From contig DVHW01000145.1 of the NCBI GenBank assembly GCA_018711785.1, forward strand, positions 1 through 7,559: DNA of 7,559 bases. The letters run 5' to 3'. Below the pieces are notes generated by a model. The model was not told the DNA's origin, did not search any database, and saw nothing but the letters and a program-made list of their open reading frames with translations. Positions 1 to 5,925 of this stretch are shown here, piece by piece. Position 1 is the first letter of the stretch, and each line of letters begins with the position of its first letter. The translations under genes and the position numbers were made by a program. The stretch comes from Candidatus Galloscillospira excrementavium (GTDB taxonomy: Bacteria > Bacillota > Clostridia > Oscillospirales > Oscillospiraceae).

Positions 1-19
1 CCTTTTATCAGCGTATATA

Positions 20-1375
20 TTAGCTGCCGGATTCCTTCTTGTTCTCTTCTTCCGGCGGCAGCTTGGACACCAGGGCCCACTCTACCCGCCGCTCGGCCAG
101 TTCAGTGACCCGGATATGCAGGCCGTACACATCCAGCTCGATCTGGCTGCCATCCTCTGGGATGACGGAGAGCTGGGCGAAGATCAGCCCGCCCAGGGTA
201 TCGTACTCCTCGTCTTCCGGCAGCTCGATATCCAGAGTCTCTGAGAGCTCCTTCAGCTCGGCGGTTCCGGCTACCCGCCAGAGGTTCTCCCCCAGCGGGA
301 CGATCTCCTGCTCGTCCTGGGGGTCGAACTCGTCGTAGATGTTGCCCACGATCTCCTCCAGCAGGTCCTCCATGGTGACGATGCCGCTGGTGCCGCCGTA
401 CTCGTCCACCACGACGGCCATGTGTACCTTCTTGCTCTGCATATCCCGGAAGAGCACGTCGGCCCGCACTGACTCGGGCACGAAATAGGCGCTGTGGAGC
501 AGCTCCCGCAGGGGTTTGGGGGCCTTGTTTCGGGCGTTGAGGAAGTAGTTGCGGGAGTTGAGGATGCCAATGATGTCGTCGGCGTCCTCCTCATAGACCG
601 GATAGCGGGAAAGTCCCGTTTCCCGGATGGTCTTTTCAATCTCCTCATCGGTATCGTTGACCCAGAGCATCACCACATCGGTGCGGTGGATCATCACGTC
701 TTCCGCCGTGCGGTTGTTGAACTCGAAGATATTCTCAATCATATCCCGCTCGTCCCGCTCGATGGCACCCTTCTCCTCGCCGATGTCCACCATCATGCGG
801 ATCTCCTCCTCGGAGACCTCTTCCTCCTGGGCGTTGGGGTCGATGCGCAGCAGGCGCAGCACCCCGTTGGTGGACACGGTGAGCAGCCAGATGATGGGCC
901 GCATGACCTGGGCCAGGGCGGAGACCACGCCGCAGGAGAAGCGGGCCACCTGTTCGGTCTTGCGCATGGCCACCCGCTTGGGCACCAGCTCGCCGAACAC
1001 CAGGGTAAAGAAGGACAGGACAATGGTTATAACTACCACGGAGAGGGTATTGACCGCGCCGGCCGCAGCGGCGTCCAGGCCCCAAATATCCACAGCCCAG
1101 TCGGTCAGGCGGCCGGCAAAATTGTCCGCCGCGAAGGCGGAGCCCAGGAAGCCGGCCAGGGTGATGCCGATCTGGATGGTGGAGAGAAAGCGGGTGGGGG
1201 ATTCCACGATCTTCAGCAGTTTCTGCGCCTTTTTATCCCCCTCCTCCGCGTCCCGCCGCAGGTGGTTTTCGTTGAGAGAGACCACGGCGAATTCCGTGGC
1301 GGCAAAAAAGGCGTTGAGCGCGATCAGGACCACCTGGAGCAGAAGCTGTGGCCAGATCGGTTGGTCCGGGTTCAA
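20..1375 (-). CDS. CNNM/CorC (HlyC-family) transmembrane protein with CBS pair
   Basis: This 451-residue protein has the three-part CNNM/CorC layout. An N-terminal DUF21 membrane domain covers about residues 8-180, with hydrophobic segments near 8-35, 62-84, 107-130 and 145-172, an N-A-F-F-A-A-T-E-F motif at 21-29 and G-E-L-V-P-K at 128-133. A CBS-domain pair follows at about 220-345, including the typical D-E-Y-G-G-T-S-G-I-V-T-M-E-D motif at 324-337. A CorC_HlyC C-terminal domain covers about 358-437. Family members are linked to Mg2+/Co2+ export or resistance, and the CBS pair often binds adenine nucleotides; the substrate here is inferred. The old 'hemolysin' label for this family is not supported as a function. 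The length is normal and the gene looks intact. It starts at TTG, where an AGGAGG lies 8 nt upstream. It is transcribed divergently from niaR, and its stop codon falls 19 bp from the window edge, so a downstream partner cannot be judged. Confidence 0.93.
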   Translation of the reverse strand: MNPDQPIWPQLLLQVVLIALNAFFAATEFAVVSLNENHLRRDAEEGDKKAQKLLKIVESPTRFLSTIQIGITLAGFLGSAFAADNFAGRLTDWAVDIWGLDAAAAGAVNTLSVVVITIVLSFFTLVFGELVPKRVAMRKTEQVARFSCGVVSALAQVMRPIIWLLTVSTNGVLRLLRIDPNAQEEEVSEEEIRMMVDIGEEKGAIERDERDMIENIFEFNNRTAEDVMIHRTDVVMLWVNDTDEEIEKTIRETGLSRYPVYEEDADDIIGILNSRNYFLNARNKAPKPLRELLHSAYFVPESVRADVLFRDMQSKKVHMAVVVDEYGGTSGIVTMEDLLEEIVGNIYDEFDPQDEQEIVPLGENLWRVAGTAELKELSETLDIELPEDEEYDTLGGLIFAQLSVIPEDGSQIELDVYGLHIRVTELAERRVEWALVSKLPPEEENKKESGS

Positions 1376-1389
1376 ACATCATTCCTCCT
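1373..1389 (-). promoter_or_regulatory. Shine-Dalgarno that decides the TTG start
   Basis: On the minus strand AGGAGG (complement of 1384-1389) lies 8 nt before TTG (1373-1375). An ATG at 1377-1379 lies only 4 nt from the Shine-Dalgarno and reads a different frame that does not give the CNNM protein. TTG is therefore the best start for the upstream gene. Confidence 0.8.
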
Positions 1390-1435
1390 TCAAAATCGTT
1401 CCAATTCTTTGGAACCCTTACCGAATACAGAGATG

Positions 1436-1441
1436 AGTATA
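1436..1441 (-). promoter_or_regulatory. Extended -10 promoter of the CNNM gene
   Basis: The minus strand reads TGG-TATACT, an extended -10 element about 60 nt upstream of the TTG start. No good -35 box lies at 17 bp. A TTGATG (complement of 1462-1467) is present but 20 bp away, so the extended -10 probably carries recognition. Confidence 0.55.
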
Positions 1442-1492
1442 CCATACGGCCGCGGAAATTTCATCAAAAACTTTTTTCCGGCCCGCTTTTTG

Positions 1493-1501
1493 TGCTATAA
1501 T
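1493..1501 (+). promoter_or_regulatory. Extended -10 promoter of niaR
   Basis: TGC-TATAAT is a perfect -10 hexamer with the extended TGn element. The -35 region is only a T-run (1472-1477). Transcription would start near 1508 and leave a leader of about 105 nt. The divergent CNNM -10 is only about 55 bp away, so a protein bound between them could affect both genes. Confidence 0.6.
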
Positions 1502-1518
1502 GGTCTCTAGAACGGCCC

Positions 1519-1577
1519 CGCCGCACGTCTGCGGCGCGCCGTCCGTCCCGCCGGGATACCGCTATGGTATGGCGGGA
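1519..1577 (+). other. Two hairpins in the niaR 5' leader
   Basis: The first hairpin is CGCCGCA (1519-1525), a 4-nt loop and TGCGGCG (1530-1536), 7 bp and perfect. The second is nested: TCCCGCC (1546-1552) pairs with GGCGGGA (1571-1577), and inside it ATACC (1556-1560) pairs with GGTAT (1566-1570), leaving GGG bulged. Both lie between the predicted transcription start and the ribosome binding site. The inner 15-bp palindrome could also be a DNA operator. I recognise no known riboswitch class. Confidence 0.5.
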
Positions 1578-1599
1578 AGCGGGCTTCTATGCCTGTTGC

Positions 1600-1605
1600 G
1601 GGAGG
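1600..1605 (+). promoter_or_regulatory. Shine-Dalgarno deciding the niaR start
   Basis: GGGAGG lies 7 nt upstream of the ATG at 1613. It would fall inside the coding region if the upstream ATG at 1589 were used, and the 8 extra residues from that start add no recognisable domain sequence. Confidence 0.75.
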
Positions 1606-1612
1606 TTCTGTT

Positions 1613-2131
1613 ATGTCCGGTATGCGCTCTGTCCAGCGGAGAGAGGCCATCTTATCTCTTCTCGCGGAAAGTGACCATCCCCTCAGCGCCTCCGCCCTGG
1701 CCGGGCGCTTTGGGGTGAGCCGGCAGATCGTGGTGGGGGACATCGCCCTGCTTCGGGCCTCGGGGGTGGATATTCTGTCCACGCCCAGGGGGTACCTCTG
1801 CGCCCCCGCCCCGGCGGGCGTGGTGCGCACGGTGGCCTGTATCCACACTCCGGAGGAGATGGGAGCAGAGCTCACGGCCATTGTGGACGCCGGGGGCGAG
1901 GTGCTGGACGTGAGCGTGGAGCACCCGGTGTACGGCCAGCTGACCGGGGCCCTCCGCCTGCGCTCCCGGTACGATGTGGCGGAGTTTCTCCGCCGGGTGG
2001 CGCAGGAGGGGGCCAGGCCCCTGTCCGACCTCACCGGCGGCATCCACCTGCACACCATCCGCTGCCCGGACGAGGGGACCTCCCGTCGGGTGCTGGAGAG
2101 CCTGGAGGCGCTGGGCTTCCTGCTGCACTAA
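1613..2131 (+). CDS. niaR: NiaR/YrxA-type niacin-responsive transcriptional repressor
   Basis: This 172-residue protein has an N-terminal winged helix (HTH_11, about residues 7-60; recognition helix near 32-48) and a C-terminal 3H domain (about 75-170). The 3H histidines are visible: H78 in C-I-H-T-P, H104 in V-E-H-P-V-Y-G, and H145/H147 in G-G-I-H-L-H-T-I. H78, E86, H145 and H147 fit the metal-ligand set I recall for the Thermotoga maritima homologue TM1602 (H79, E87, H146, H148), shifted by one residue. In Firmicutes this family represses NAD synthesis and niacin-uptake genes when nicotinic acid is present. No nad or niacin-transport gene is in this window, so its targets lie elsewhere. An upstream in-frame ATG at 1589 exists, but GGGAGG at 1600-1605 sits 7 nt before the ATG at 1613, which is preferred. 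The gene is monocistronic here and converges on the DHHW gene. Confidence 0.92.
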   Translation: MSGMRSVQRREAILSLLAESDHPLSASALAGRFGVSRQIVVGDIALLRASGVDILSTPRGYLCAPAPAGVVRTVACIHTPEEMGAELTAIVDAGGEVLDVSVEHPVYGQLTGALRLRSRYDVAEFLRRVAQEGARPLSDLTGGIHLHTIRCPDEGTSRRVLESLEALGFLLH

Positions 2132-2144
2132 ATCGAATAAGATA

Positions 2145-2183
2145 CGGCCCCGGACGGATACCGTCCGGGGCCGCTTCGCTTTT
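2145..2183. terminator. Strong hairpin terminator between convergent genes
   Basis: CGGCCCCGGACGG (2145-2157), a 3-nt ATA loop and its exact complement (2161-2173) form a 13-bp perfect stem 13 nt after the niaR stop. The plus-strand tail is only modestly T-rich (CTTCGCTTTT). On the minus strand the tail reads TATCTTATTCGATTT. It may terminate niaR and also stop transcription from the converging operon. Confidence 0.7.
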
Positions 2184-2200
2184 GGAAAAGCCTCGCAGAG

Positions 2201-2372
2201 TTCGCGTCCGCAGACGCGAATAAAATGGGGTCCGTTTTTCGCCGCGACATGCGCGTGGCGAAAAACACTTCTCGGCGGGCAAGCGTGAGTTTTGCCCGTC
2301 CCCCGCAAGGGCAAAATCTTGCGCGAAGACCGCCGCGGCCTATTCGTTCAAGTGGCAAGCCACTTGAGCGAA
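2201..2372. repeat. Dense cluster of inverted repeats, probable intergenic repeat or structured RNA
   Basis: This stretch between the terminator and the DHHW stop is almost all inverted repeats. TTCGCGTC/GACGCGAA (2201-2208 with 2213-2220) is 8 bp. GTTTTTCGCC/GGCGAAAAAC (2234-2243 with 2257-2266) is 10 bp. CGGGCAA/TTGCCCG (2276-2282 with 2292-2298) competes with TTTTGCCC/GGGCAAAA (2290-2297 with 2309-2316). GCAAG/CTTGC lies at 2305-2309 and 2318-2322. Last is a 14-bp stem with one G-T wobble and a 2-nt loop (2343-2356 with 2359-2372). No credible gene is present on either strand. It looks like a multi-copy intergenic element, but copy number cannot be seen in one window. Confidence 0.55.
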
Positions 2373-2376
2373 AGCG

Positions 2377-3534
2377 TCAGCCCTGTGCCAGGGAGAAGAA
2401 GTTGGTATCGGTGACGAAGTTGGACACGCTGTAGAGCATTACGCAGGTGTCGATGTCGTTCTCCTCCAGGTACTGGGGCACGCTGTTGCGGTTGTAGCGC
2501 AGGTCGATGAGGTGGATCTCGGAGAAGTGGGCGGTAAGGAAGGGCACCAGGGAGTCGGTGTAGGAGTCCCGGAGAATGGCGATCTTCGGCCCGTCCACAT
2601 TGGGGTTCTCAATGACCGCCAGGGACTGGTTGCCCCCCATGAAGAAGGTGTACTTGTCCTTGATCGCCAGCCGGTCCCAGGCGTAGAGGGTGCCCTCCTC
2701 CGGGGTGCCGGTGAACCAGGAGGTCACCTTCACGCCGGGGTCGGGGACATAGATGTCGATGTTGTCGGGCCGCACCCAGCGGAAGCCGGAGGAGGAGTAG
2801 GTGGTGCCGTAGAACTCGGTGCTCACGGTCTGCTTGGTGTACTCCTCCAGGGGCACCGGCTCCATGCCCAGGGCCTCCATCAGGGAGACATAGCCGTAGT
2901 AGGCCCCCAGGCTGGTCCAGTGGTGGTCGGTGCGGTAGTAGATGTCCTCGTCCCGGTGGTCCCACAGGTTCTGGTAGGTGTCGTAGAAGATGGCGTCGGT
3001 GCGGGAGGCGATGTCGTCGATGATGGCCTTCTGGTCGGCGTTGGGGGCCCCGTCGGGCAGGCGGTCGGCCCAGATCTGGCTGGGGCCGGGGATGAGGGAG
3101 AGGTAGACCGGCACGTCGGTGTTGGCCACCAGCATGTTGAGGTAGTTGATGTTGGTGCTCACCCGGTCGGCGTCGGGCTCGTCAAAGCGGGTGATGAGGG
3201 TGTCCTCGTCGCAGAGGTAGACGTTGTTGTTCTCGTGCTTGCCCAGGGCCACCTCGGTGGCCGCCTTCAGGGTGATCCAGCCGTCCCGGAAGGGGAACTG
3301 GTCGTTGAGGTATTTCTCAAAGTCGCTCATGAGCTTGCCGGTGAAGAAGTCGCCGCTCTCCTCCATGGGCCAGGCCAGCTTGAAGTCGTCGGCGTCCACG
3401 GTGGGCAGCTGCTGCAGGTTCCGGTTCTCCTGCTCGGAGAACTCTCTGTCCGGCATGACGGCCCCCGCCACCGTGAAAAAGGCCAGGAACGCGCAGAACA
3501 GGGCGGTGATGAAGATGCAGTATTTCTTGGTCAT
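2377..3534 (-). CDS. DHHW-family (AlgX/AlgJ-like) envelope O-acetylation protein
   Basis: This 385-residue protein begins with a single hydrophobic segment (about residues 5-26), an uncleaved anchor or signal peptide, so the rest should be outside the membrane. It carries the namesake D-H-H-W motif at 203-206 (T-D-H-H-W-T-S-L-G) and an R-D-S-Y motif at 322-325. In AlgX-type SGNH-like enzymes a serine in such a motif works with an Asp and His from the D-x-H segment, which here would be S324, H205 and D203. The family adds or removes acetyl groups on extracellular polysaccharide; the glycan here is unknown. The start has GAGGAGG 8 nt upstream, which overlaps the stop codon of the MBOAT gene; the gap is 13 nt. 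This tight coupling matches the usual MBOAT/DHHW pairing. The length is typical and no damage is seen. Confidence 0.88.
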   Translation of the reverse strand: MTKKYCIFITALFCAFLAFFTVAGAVMPDREFSEQENRNLQQLPTVDADDFKLAWPMEESGDFFTGKLMSDFEKYLNDQFPFRDGWITLKAATEVALGKHENNNVYLCDEDTLITRFDEPDADRVSTNINYLNMLVANTDVPVYLSLIPGPSQIWADRLPDGAPNADQKAIIDDIASRTDAIFYDTYQNLWDHRDEDIYYRTDHHWTSLGAYYGYVSLMEALGMEPVPLEEYTKQTVSTEFYGTTYSSSGFRWVRPDNIDIYVPDPGVKVTSWFTGTPEEGTLYAWDRLAIKDKYTFFMGGNQSLAVIENPNVDGPKIAILRDSYTDSLVPFLTAHFSEIHLIDLRYNRNSVPQYLEENDIDTCVMLYSVSNFVTDTNFFSLAQG

Positions 3535-3547
3535 GTCATGTCCCTCC

Positions 3548-4948
3548 TCAGAAGCGGAAATACAGGAACGGGTTGTAGGTGGCGTCCACCAGGTAGGCGG
3601 TGCAGAACACCAGCCCGCCCAGGATGAGCACAGGCAGGGCGATCTTCATGGCCTTTTCGGGCAGCTTGCTCCACAGCTTGGCGGCCAGCGGCGTGGAGGC
3701 AACGACGCCGATGAGGATCATGGGCAGGAAGGAGTAGAAGTAGTACCAGGCCGAGCTGTTGGCGAGGCCCCCCTCCGCCATGCCGAACATGGCCCGCAGG
3801 TAGCCCCCCATCTGGGTGAAGTCTTCCACCGCGAAGATGGCCCAGCTCACCAGCACCAGGAAGAGGGTGTAGATGTGCTGGATCAGGGCGGGGAGCTTTT
3901 TCAGGAGCTTGCCCAAAAAGGCCTTCTCCAAGATGACCAGCACGGCGAAGTAGAGCCCCCAGATGAGGAAGTTCCAGCTGGCGCCGTGCCAGATGCCGGT
4001 GGCCGCCCACACCAGGAAGAGGTTGAAGTACAGCCGGGGCTTGCTCACCCGGTTGCCCCCCAGGGGGATATACATATACTCCCGGAACCAGGAGCCCAGG
4101 GAGATGTGCCAGCGGCGCCAGAACTCGGTGACGGACTTGGAGATATAGGGGTAGTTGAAGTTGCGCAGGAACTCGAAGCCCAGCATCCGCCCCATGCCCA
4201 CGGCCATGTCGGAGTAGCCGGAGAAGTCGAAGTAGAGCTGGAGGGCAAAGGCCACCACCCCCAGCCAAGCCCCGGCCACCGTCAGCTCGGACACCGGGGT
4301 CGCCAGGTACACGTCCCAGAGCCTGCCCAGGTTGTTGGCCAGCAGCACCTTCTTGGCCAGGCCCACCATGAACACCTGCACGCCGGAGGCGAACTGCTCC
4401 GGGGAGTGGGTGCGGTAGTTCATCTGGTCGGCCAGCTCCTTGTACTTGATGATGGGGCCGGCGATGAGCTGGGGGAAGAGGGTGACGAAGGTGCCGAAGC
4501 TCACCAGATTCTTGGGCAGCTCCGCGTCCCCCCGGTAGATGTCCACCGGGTAGGTCATGGTCTGGAAGGTATAGAAGGAGATGCCGATGGGAAGGGTAAG
4601 CTCCAGCACCGGCATGGGGATGCCGATGTGCTGGAGGGTGTTGGCCACCAGGTCCCAGTACTTGAAGAAAAACAGGATGGCCAGGTTGAGCACCAGGGCG
4701 ATGCCCACCGCCCACCGGGCCGCCAGGTCGTTGCCCCGGCTCTTGTAGTGGGCCACCACCAGTCCCGCGAAGTAGTCCAGGACGATGGTAAAGACCATCA
4801 GCACAATATAGAAGGGTTCTCCCCAGCCGTAGAAGATCAGGTTGAACACCAGCAGGATGAAGTTGCGCCACTTCAGCGGTGACACATAGTAGATGGCCAG
4901 GACGGCCACCAGATAAACGAACATGAACAGCGTACTGGAAAAGACCAC
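3548..4948 (-). CDS. MBOAT-family O-acyltransferase (AlgI/DltB-like)
   Basis: This 466-residue polytopic membrane protein has the conserved MBOAT core. It contains Y-P-V-D-I-Y-R-G (133-140), Q-L-I-A-G-P-I (160-166), Q-L-Y-F-D-F-S-G-Y-S-D-M-A (237-249), the signature F-W-R-R-W-H-I-S-L-G-S-W-F-R (276-289) with H281, and T-G-I-W-H-G-A-S-W-N-F (317-327) with H321 as the expected catalytic histidine. AlgI-type MBOAT proteins pass acyl groups from a cytoplasmic donor across the membrane to an extracytoplasmic partner, here most likely the DHHW protein next downstream. A DltB role is less likely because no dltA, dltC or dltD is present. It starts at GTG: an in-frame TGA lies 24 nt upstream and no ATG lies between. 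The opening V-F-S-S-T-L-F matches the usual N-terminus of the family. The Shine-Dalgarno (GGGGGTGG) is imperfect. Confidence 0.95.
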   Translation of the reverse strand: MVFSSTLFMFVYLVAVLAIYYVSPLKWRNFILLVFNLIFYGWGEPFYIVLMVFTIVLDYFAGLVVAHYKSRGNDLAARWAVGIALVLNLAILFFFKYWDLVANTLQHIGIPMPVLELTLPIGISFYTFQTMTYPVDIYRGDAELPKNLVSFGTFVTLFPQLIAGPIIKYKELADQMNYRTHSPEQFASGVQVFMVGLAKKVLLANNLGRLWDVYLATPVSELTVAGAWLGVVAFALQLYFDFSGYSDMAVGMGRMLGFEFLRNFNYPYISKSVTEFWRRWHISLGSWFREYMYIPLGGNRVSKPRLYFNLFLVWAATGIWHGASWNFLIWGLYFAVLVILEKAFLGKLLKKLPALIQHIYTLFLVLVSWAIFAVEDFTQMGGYLRAMFGMAEGGLANSSAWYYFYSFLPMILIGVVASTPLAAKLWSKLPEKAMKIALPVLILGGLVFCTAYLVDATYNPFLYFRF

Positions 4949-4984
4949 TCGTCCACCCCCGGAACAGGTTCAGATTCAGACGGC

Positions 4985-5016
4985 GCGGGCCCGGCAGACA
5001 GGCCTGCCAGGCCCGC
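4985..5016 (-). other. Hairpin in the leader of the MBOAT-DHHW transcript
   Basis: GCGGGCC (4985-4991) pairs with GGCCCGC (5010-5016). After one C/A mismatch, GGCAG (4993-4997) pairs with CTGCC (5004-5008) around a 6-nt loop. No T-run follows on the minus strand, so a simple terminator is unlikely. It lies about 35 nt upstream of the GTG start, where it could tune expression or protect the mRNA end. Confidence 0.5.
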
Positions 5017-5037
5017 ACGGATACAGAGTTTTCCTCT

Positions 5038-5066
5038 AGTATACCCTAATTTGCTTACTTTGTATA
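5038..5066 (-). promoter_or_regulatory. Candidate internal promoter for MBOAT-DHHW
   Basis: On the minus strand TATACA (complement of 5061-5066), a 17-bp spacer and TATACT (complement of 5038-5043) form a plausible promoter. Its -35 box lies in the last codons of the lipoprotein gene, and the start site would be near 5030, giving a leader of about 80 nt. The -35 box is poor (4 of 6) but the spacing and -10 are good. Read-through from the lipoprotein gene is also possible because no terminator separates them. Confidence 0.5.
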
Positions 5067-5795
5067 GCTGTTGAAAATCTCGACCACCTGGTCGGCGTTC
5101 TCGGCGATGCAGAAGAGGATGTAGTTGCCGTTTGTCACCAGCTTGTAGTTCTGCACCAGGGCCAGCTGCTCGGGCAGGTAGTTGGACCACTGCTCCTCCA
5201 GGGAGTCCTGGCGCGCCTCCAGGGCGGACTGCACCGCGTCCATCCGGCCGTCCTTCACCTTGGCCACGAAGAACTCGGTGGCGCTGACGTTCATCAGGGG
5301 CATCTTGGCCACATACTCCTCCAGGTCGCCGGCGGCGTCGATGCCGTAGAGGTCGGAGAGGATGGTGTCGTTCACGTCCATCAGGGAGGGGAACTCGGCC
5401 GAGGCCTCAATGGCCGCCCAGATGTCGCTCACCGCGGCGTCGCCGCTGGGAGCCGGAGTTTCACTGGGCTCCTCGGTGGGGTCGGGCGTAGGATCGGGAG
5501 TGGGCTCCGGCGTGGGGGCCGGGGTCTCATCGGGCTGCTGGCTGGAAGAAGGCGGGGTGCTGGCGGAGGGCTCGCCGCTCTCCTCCGGCTCCTCGCTGGG
5601 GGCCGGGGTGGCGTCAGGGCTCTCGCCGGGCTCCTCCGTCACGTCGGGCGCGGGGGTGGCGGAGGGCTCCTCGGTGGCCGGCGCGGTGGTGGTGGGCGGG
5701 GTGAGCTCTCCCCCCGTCTGGGTGCAGGCCGCCAGCAGGGACAAAGACATCACACCGGCCAGGGCCAGAGCAGTCCATTTTTGGTTCCATTTCAT
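5055..5795 (-). CDS. DUF4358 domain lipoprotein with long Pro/Thr/Glu/Ser linker
   Basis: This 246-residue protein has a lipoprotein signal: a basic start, a hydrophobic core and lipobox L-A-A-C with C24 as the lipidated cysteine. Residues 25-118 form a low-complexity stalk rich in P, T, E, S, A and D with repeated T-P-x-P units. The C-terminal domain (about 121-245) has features I associate with DUF4358: D-I-W-A-A-I, an L-Y-G-I-D stretch (149-153), M-N-V-S-A-T-E-F-F (168-176) and Y-L-P-E-Q (206-210). The function of DUF4358 is not known. Lying upstream of MBOAT and DHHW genes in the same direction suggests a surface partner of envelope modification, with the stalk spanning the cell wall. The ATG start has AAGGAG 11 nt upstream, slightly far but acceptable. 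Assignment as a lipoprotein is firm; the domain family is likely. Confidence 0.88.
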   Translation of the reverse strand: MKWNQKWTALALAGVMSLSLLAACTQTGGELTPPTTTAPATEEPSATPAPDVTEEPGESPDATPAPSEEPEESGEPSASTPPSSSQQPDETPAPTPEPTPDPTPDPTEEPSETPAPSGDAAVSDIWAAIEASAEFPSLMDVNDTILSDLYGIDAAGDLEEYVAKMPLMNVSATEFFVAKVKDGRMDAVQSALEARQDSLEEQWSNYLPEQLALVQNYKLVTNGNYILFCIAENADQVVEIFNSYTK

Positions 5796-5828
5796 AATGC
5801 AGAAAACTCCTTCTCGGTTGAGTATTTC

Positions 5829-5842
5829 GGATTCAGGAATCC
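5829..5842. repeat. Short palindrome upstream of the lipoprotein gene
   Basis: GGATTC, an AG spacer and GAATCC form a perfect 6-bp inverted repeat about 35 bp upstream of the lipoprotein start. It lies beside weak AATACT -10-like elements on the minus strand. It could be an operator, but it is short and no clear promoter fixes its position. Confidence 0.3.
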
Positions 5843-5893
5843 TTCGAACGCAGTATTGGACGCAGCCCTCCGCGAAAAAGTTCCCTTGCCATG

Positions 5894-5914
5894 CAAAAAA
5901 GTCCTCGCTTTTTG
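5894..5914 (-). terminator. Weak A/T-stem terminator after the AAA+ gene
   Basis: On the minus strand AAAAAG, a 6-nt CGAGGA loop and CTTTTTT start about a dozen nt after the AAA+ stop codon. The stem is mostly A-T and shares its T-run with the tail, so termination may be partial. The remaining roughly 110 bp to the lipoprotein gene contains no gene and no clear strong promoter. Confidence 0.4.
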
Positions 5915-5925
5915 TTCCCCACTGG

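Noticed and set aside
494..1510. Long plus-strand open frame opposite the CNNM gene
   Set aside because: It is antisense to a full, recognisable protein. Its translation is rich in G, H, V and D without a known domain, a common artefact in GC-rich coding DNA.
1589..1612. Earlier ATG start for niaR
   Set aside because: The Shine-Dalgarno at 1600-1605 is placed for the ATG at 1613, and the extra residues are not part of the winged helix.
2201..2316. CRISPR array or transposon end in the intergenic region
   Set aside because: There are no regular direct repeats with spacers, no transposase remnant and no visible target duplication. The signal is inverted repeats of differing sequence.
3224..4882. 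552-residue plus-strand open frame opposite MBOAT/DHHW
   Set aside because: It is a shadow of the MBOAT gene with low-complexity H/G/E/Q-rich translation and no domain.
5442..5717. Repeat-rich stretch as a tandem DNA repeat or CRISPR-like array
   Set aside because: The repetition comes from codons of the Pro/Thr/Glu-rich lipoprotein linker; units are irregular and there are no spacers.
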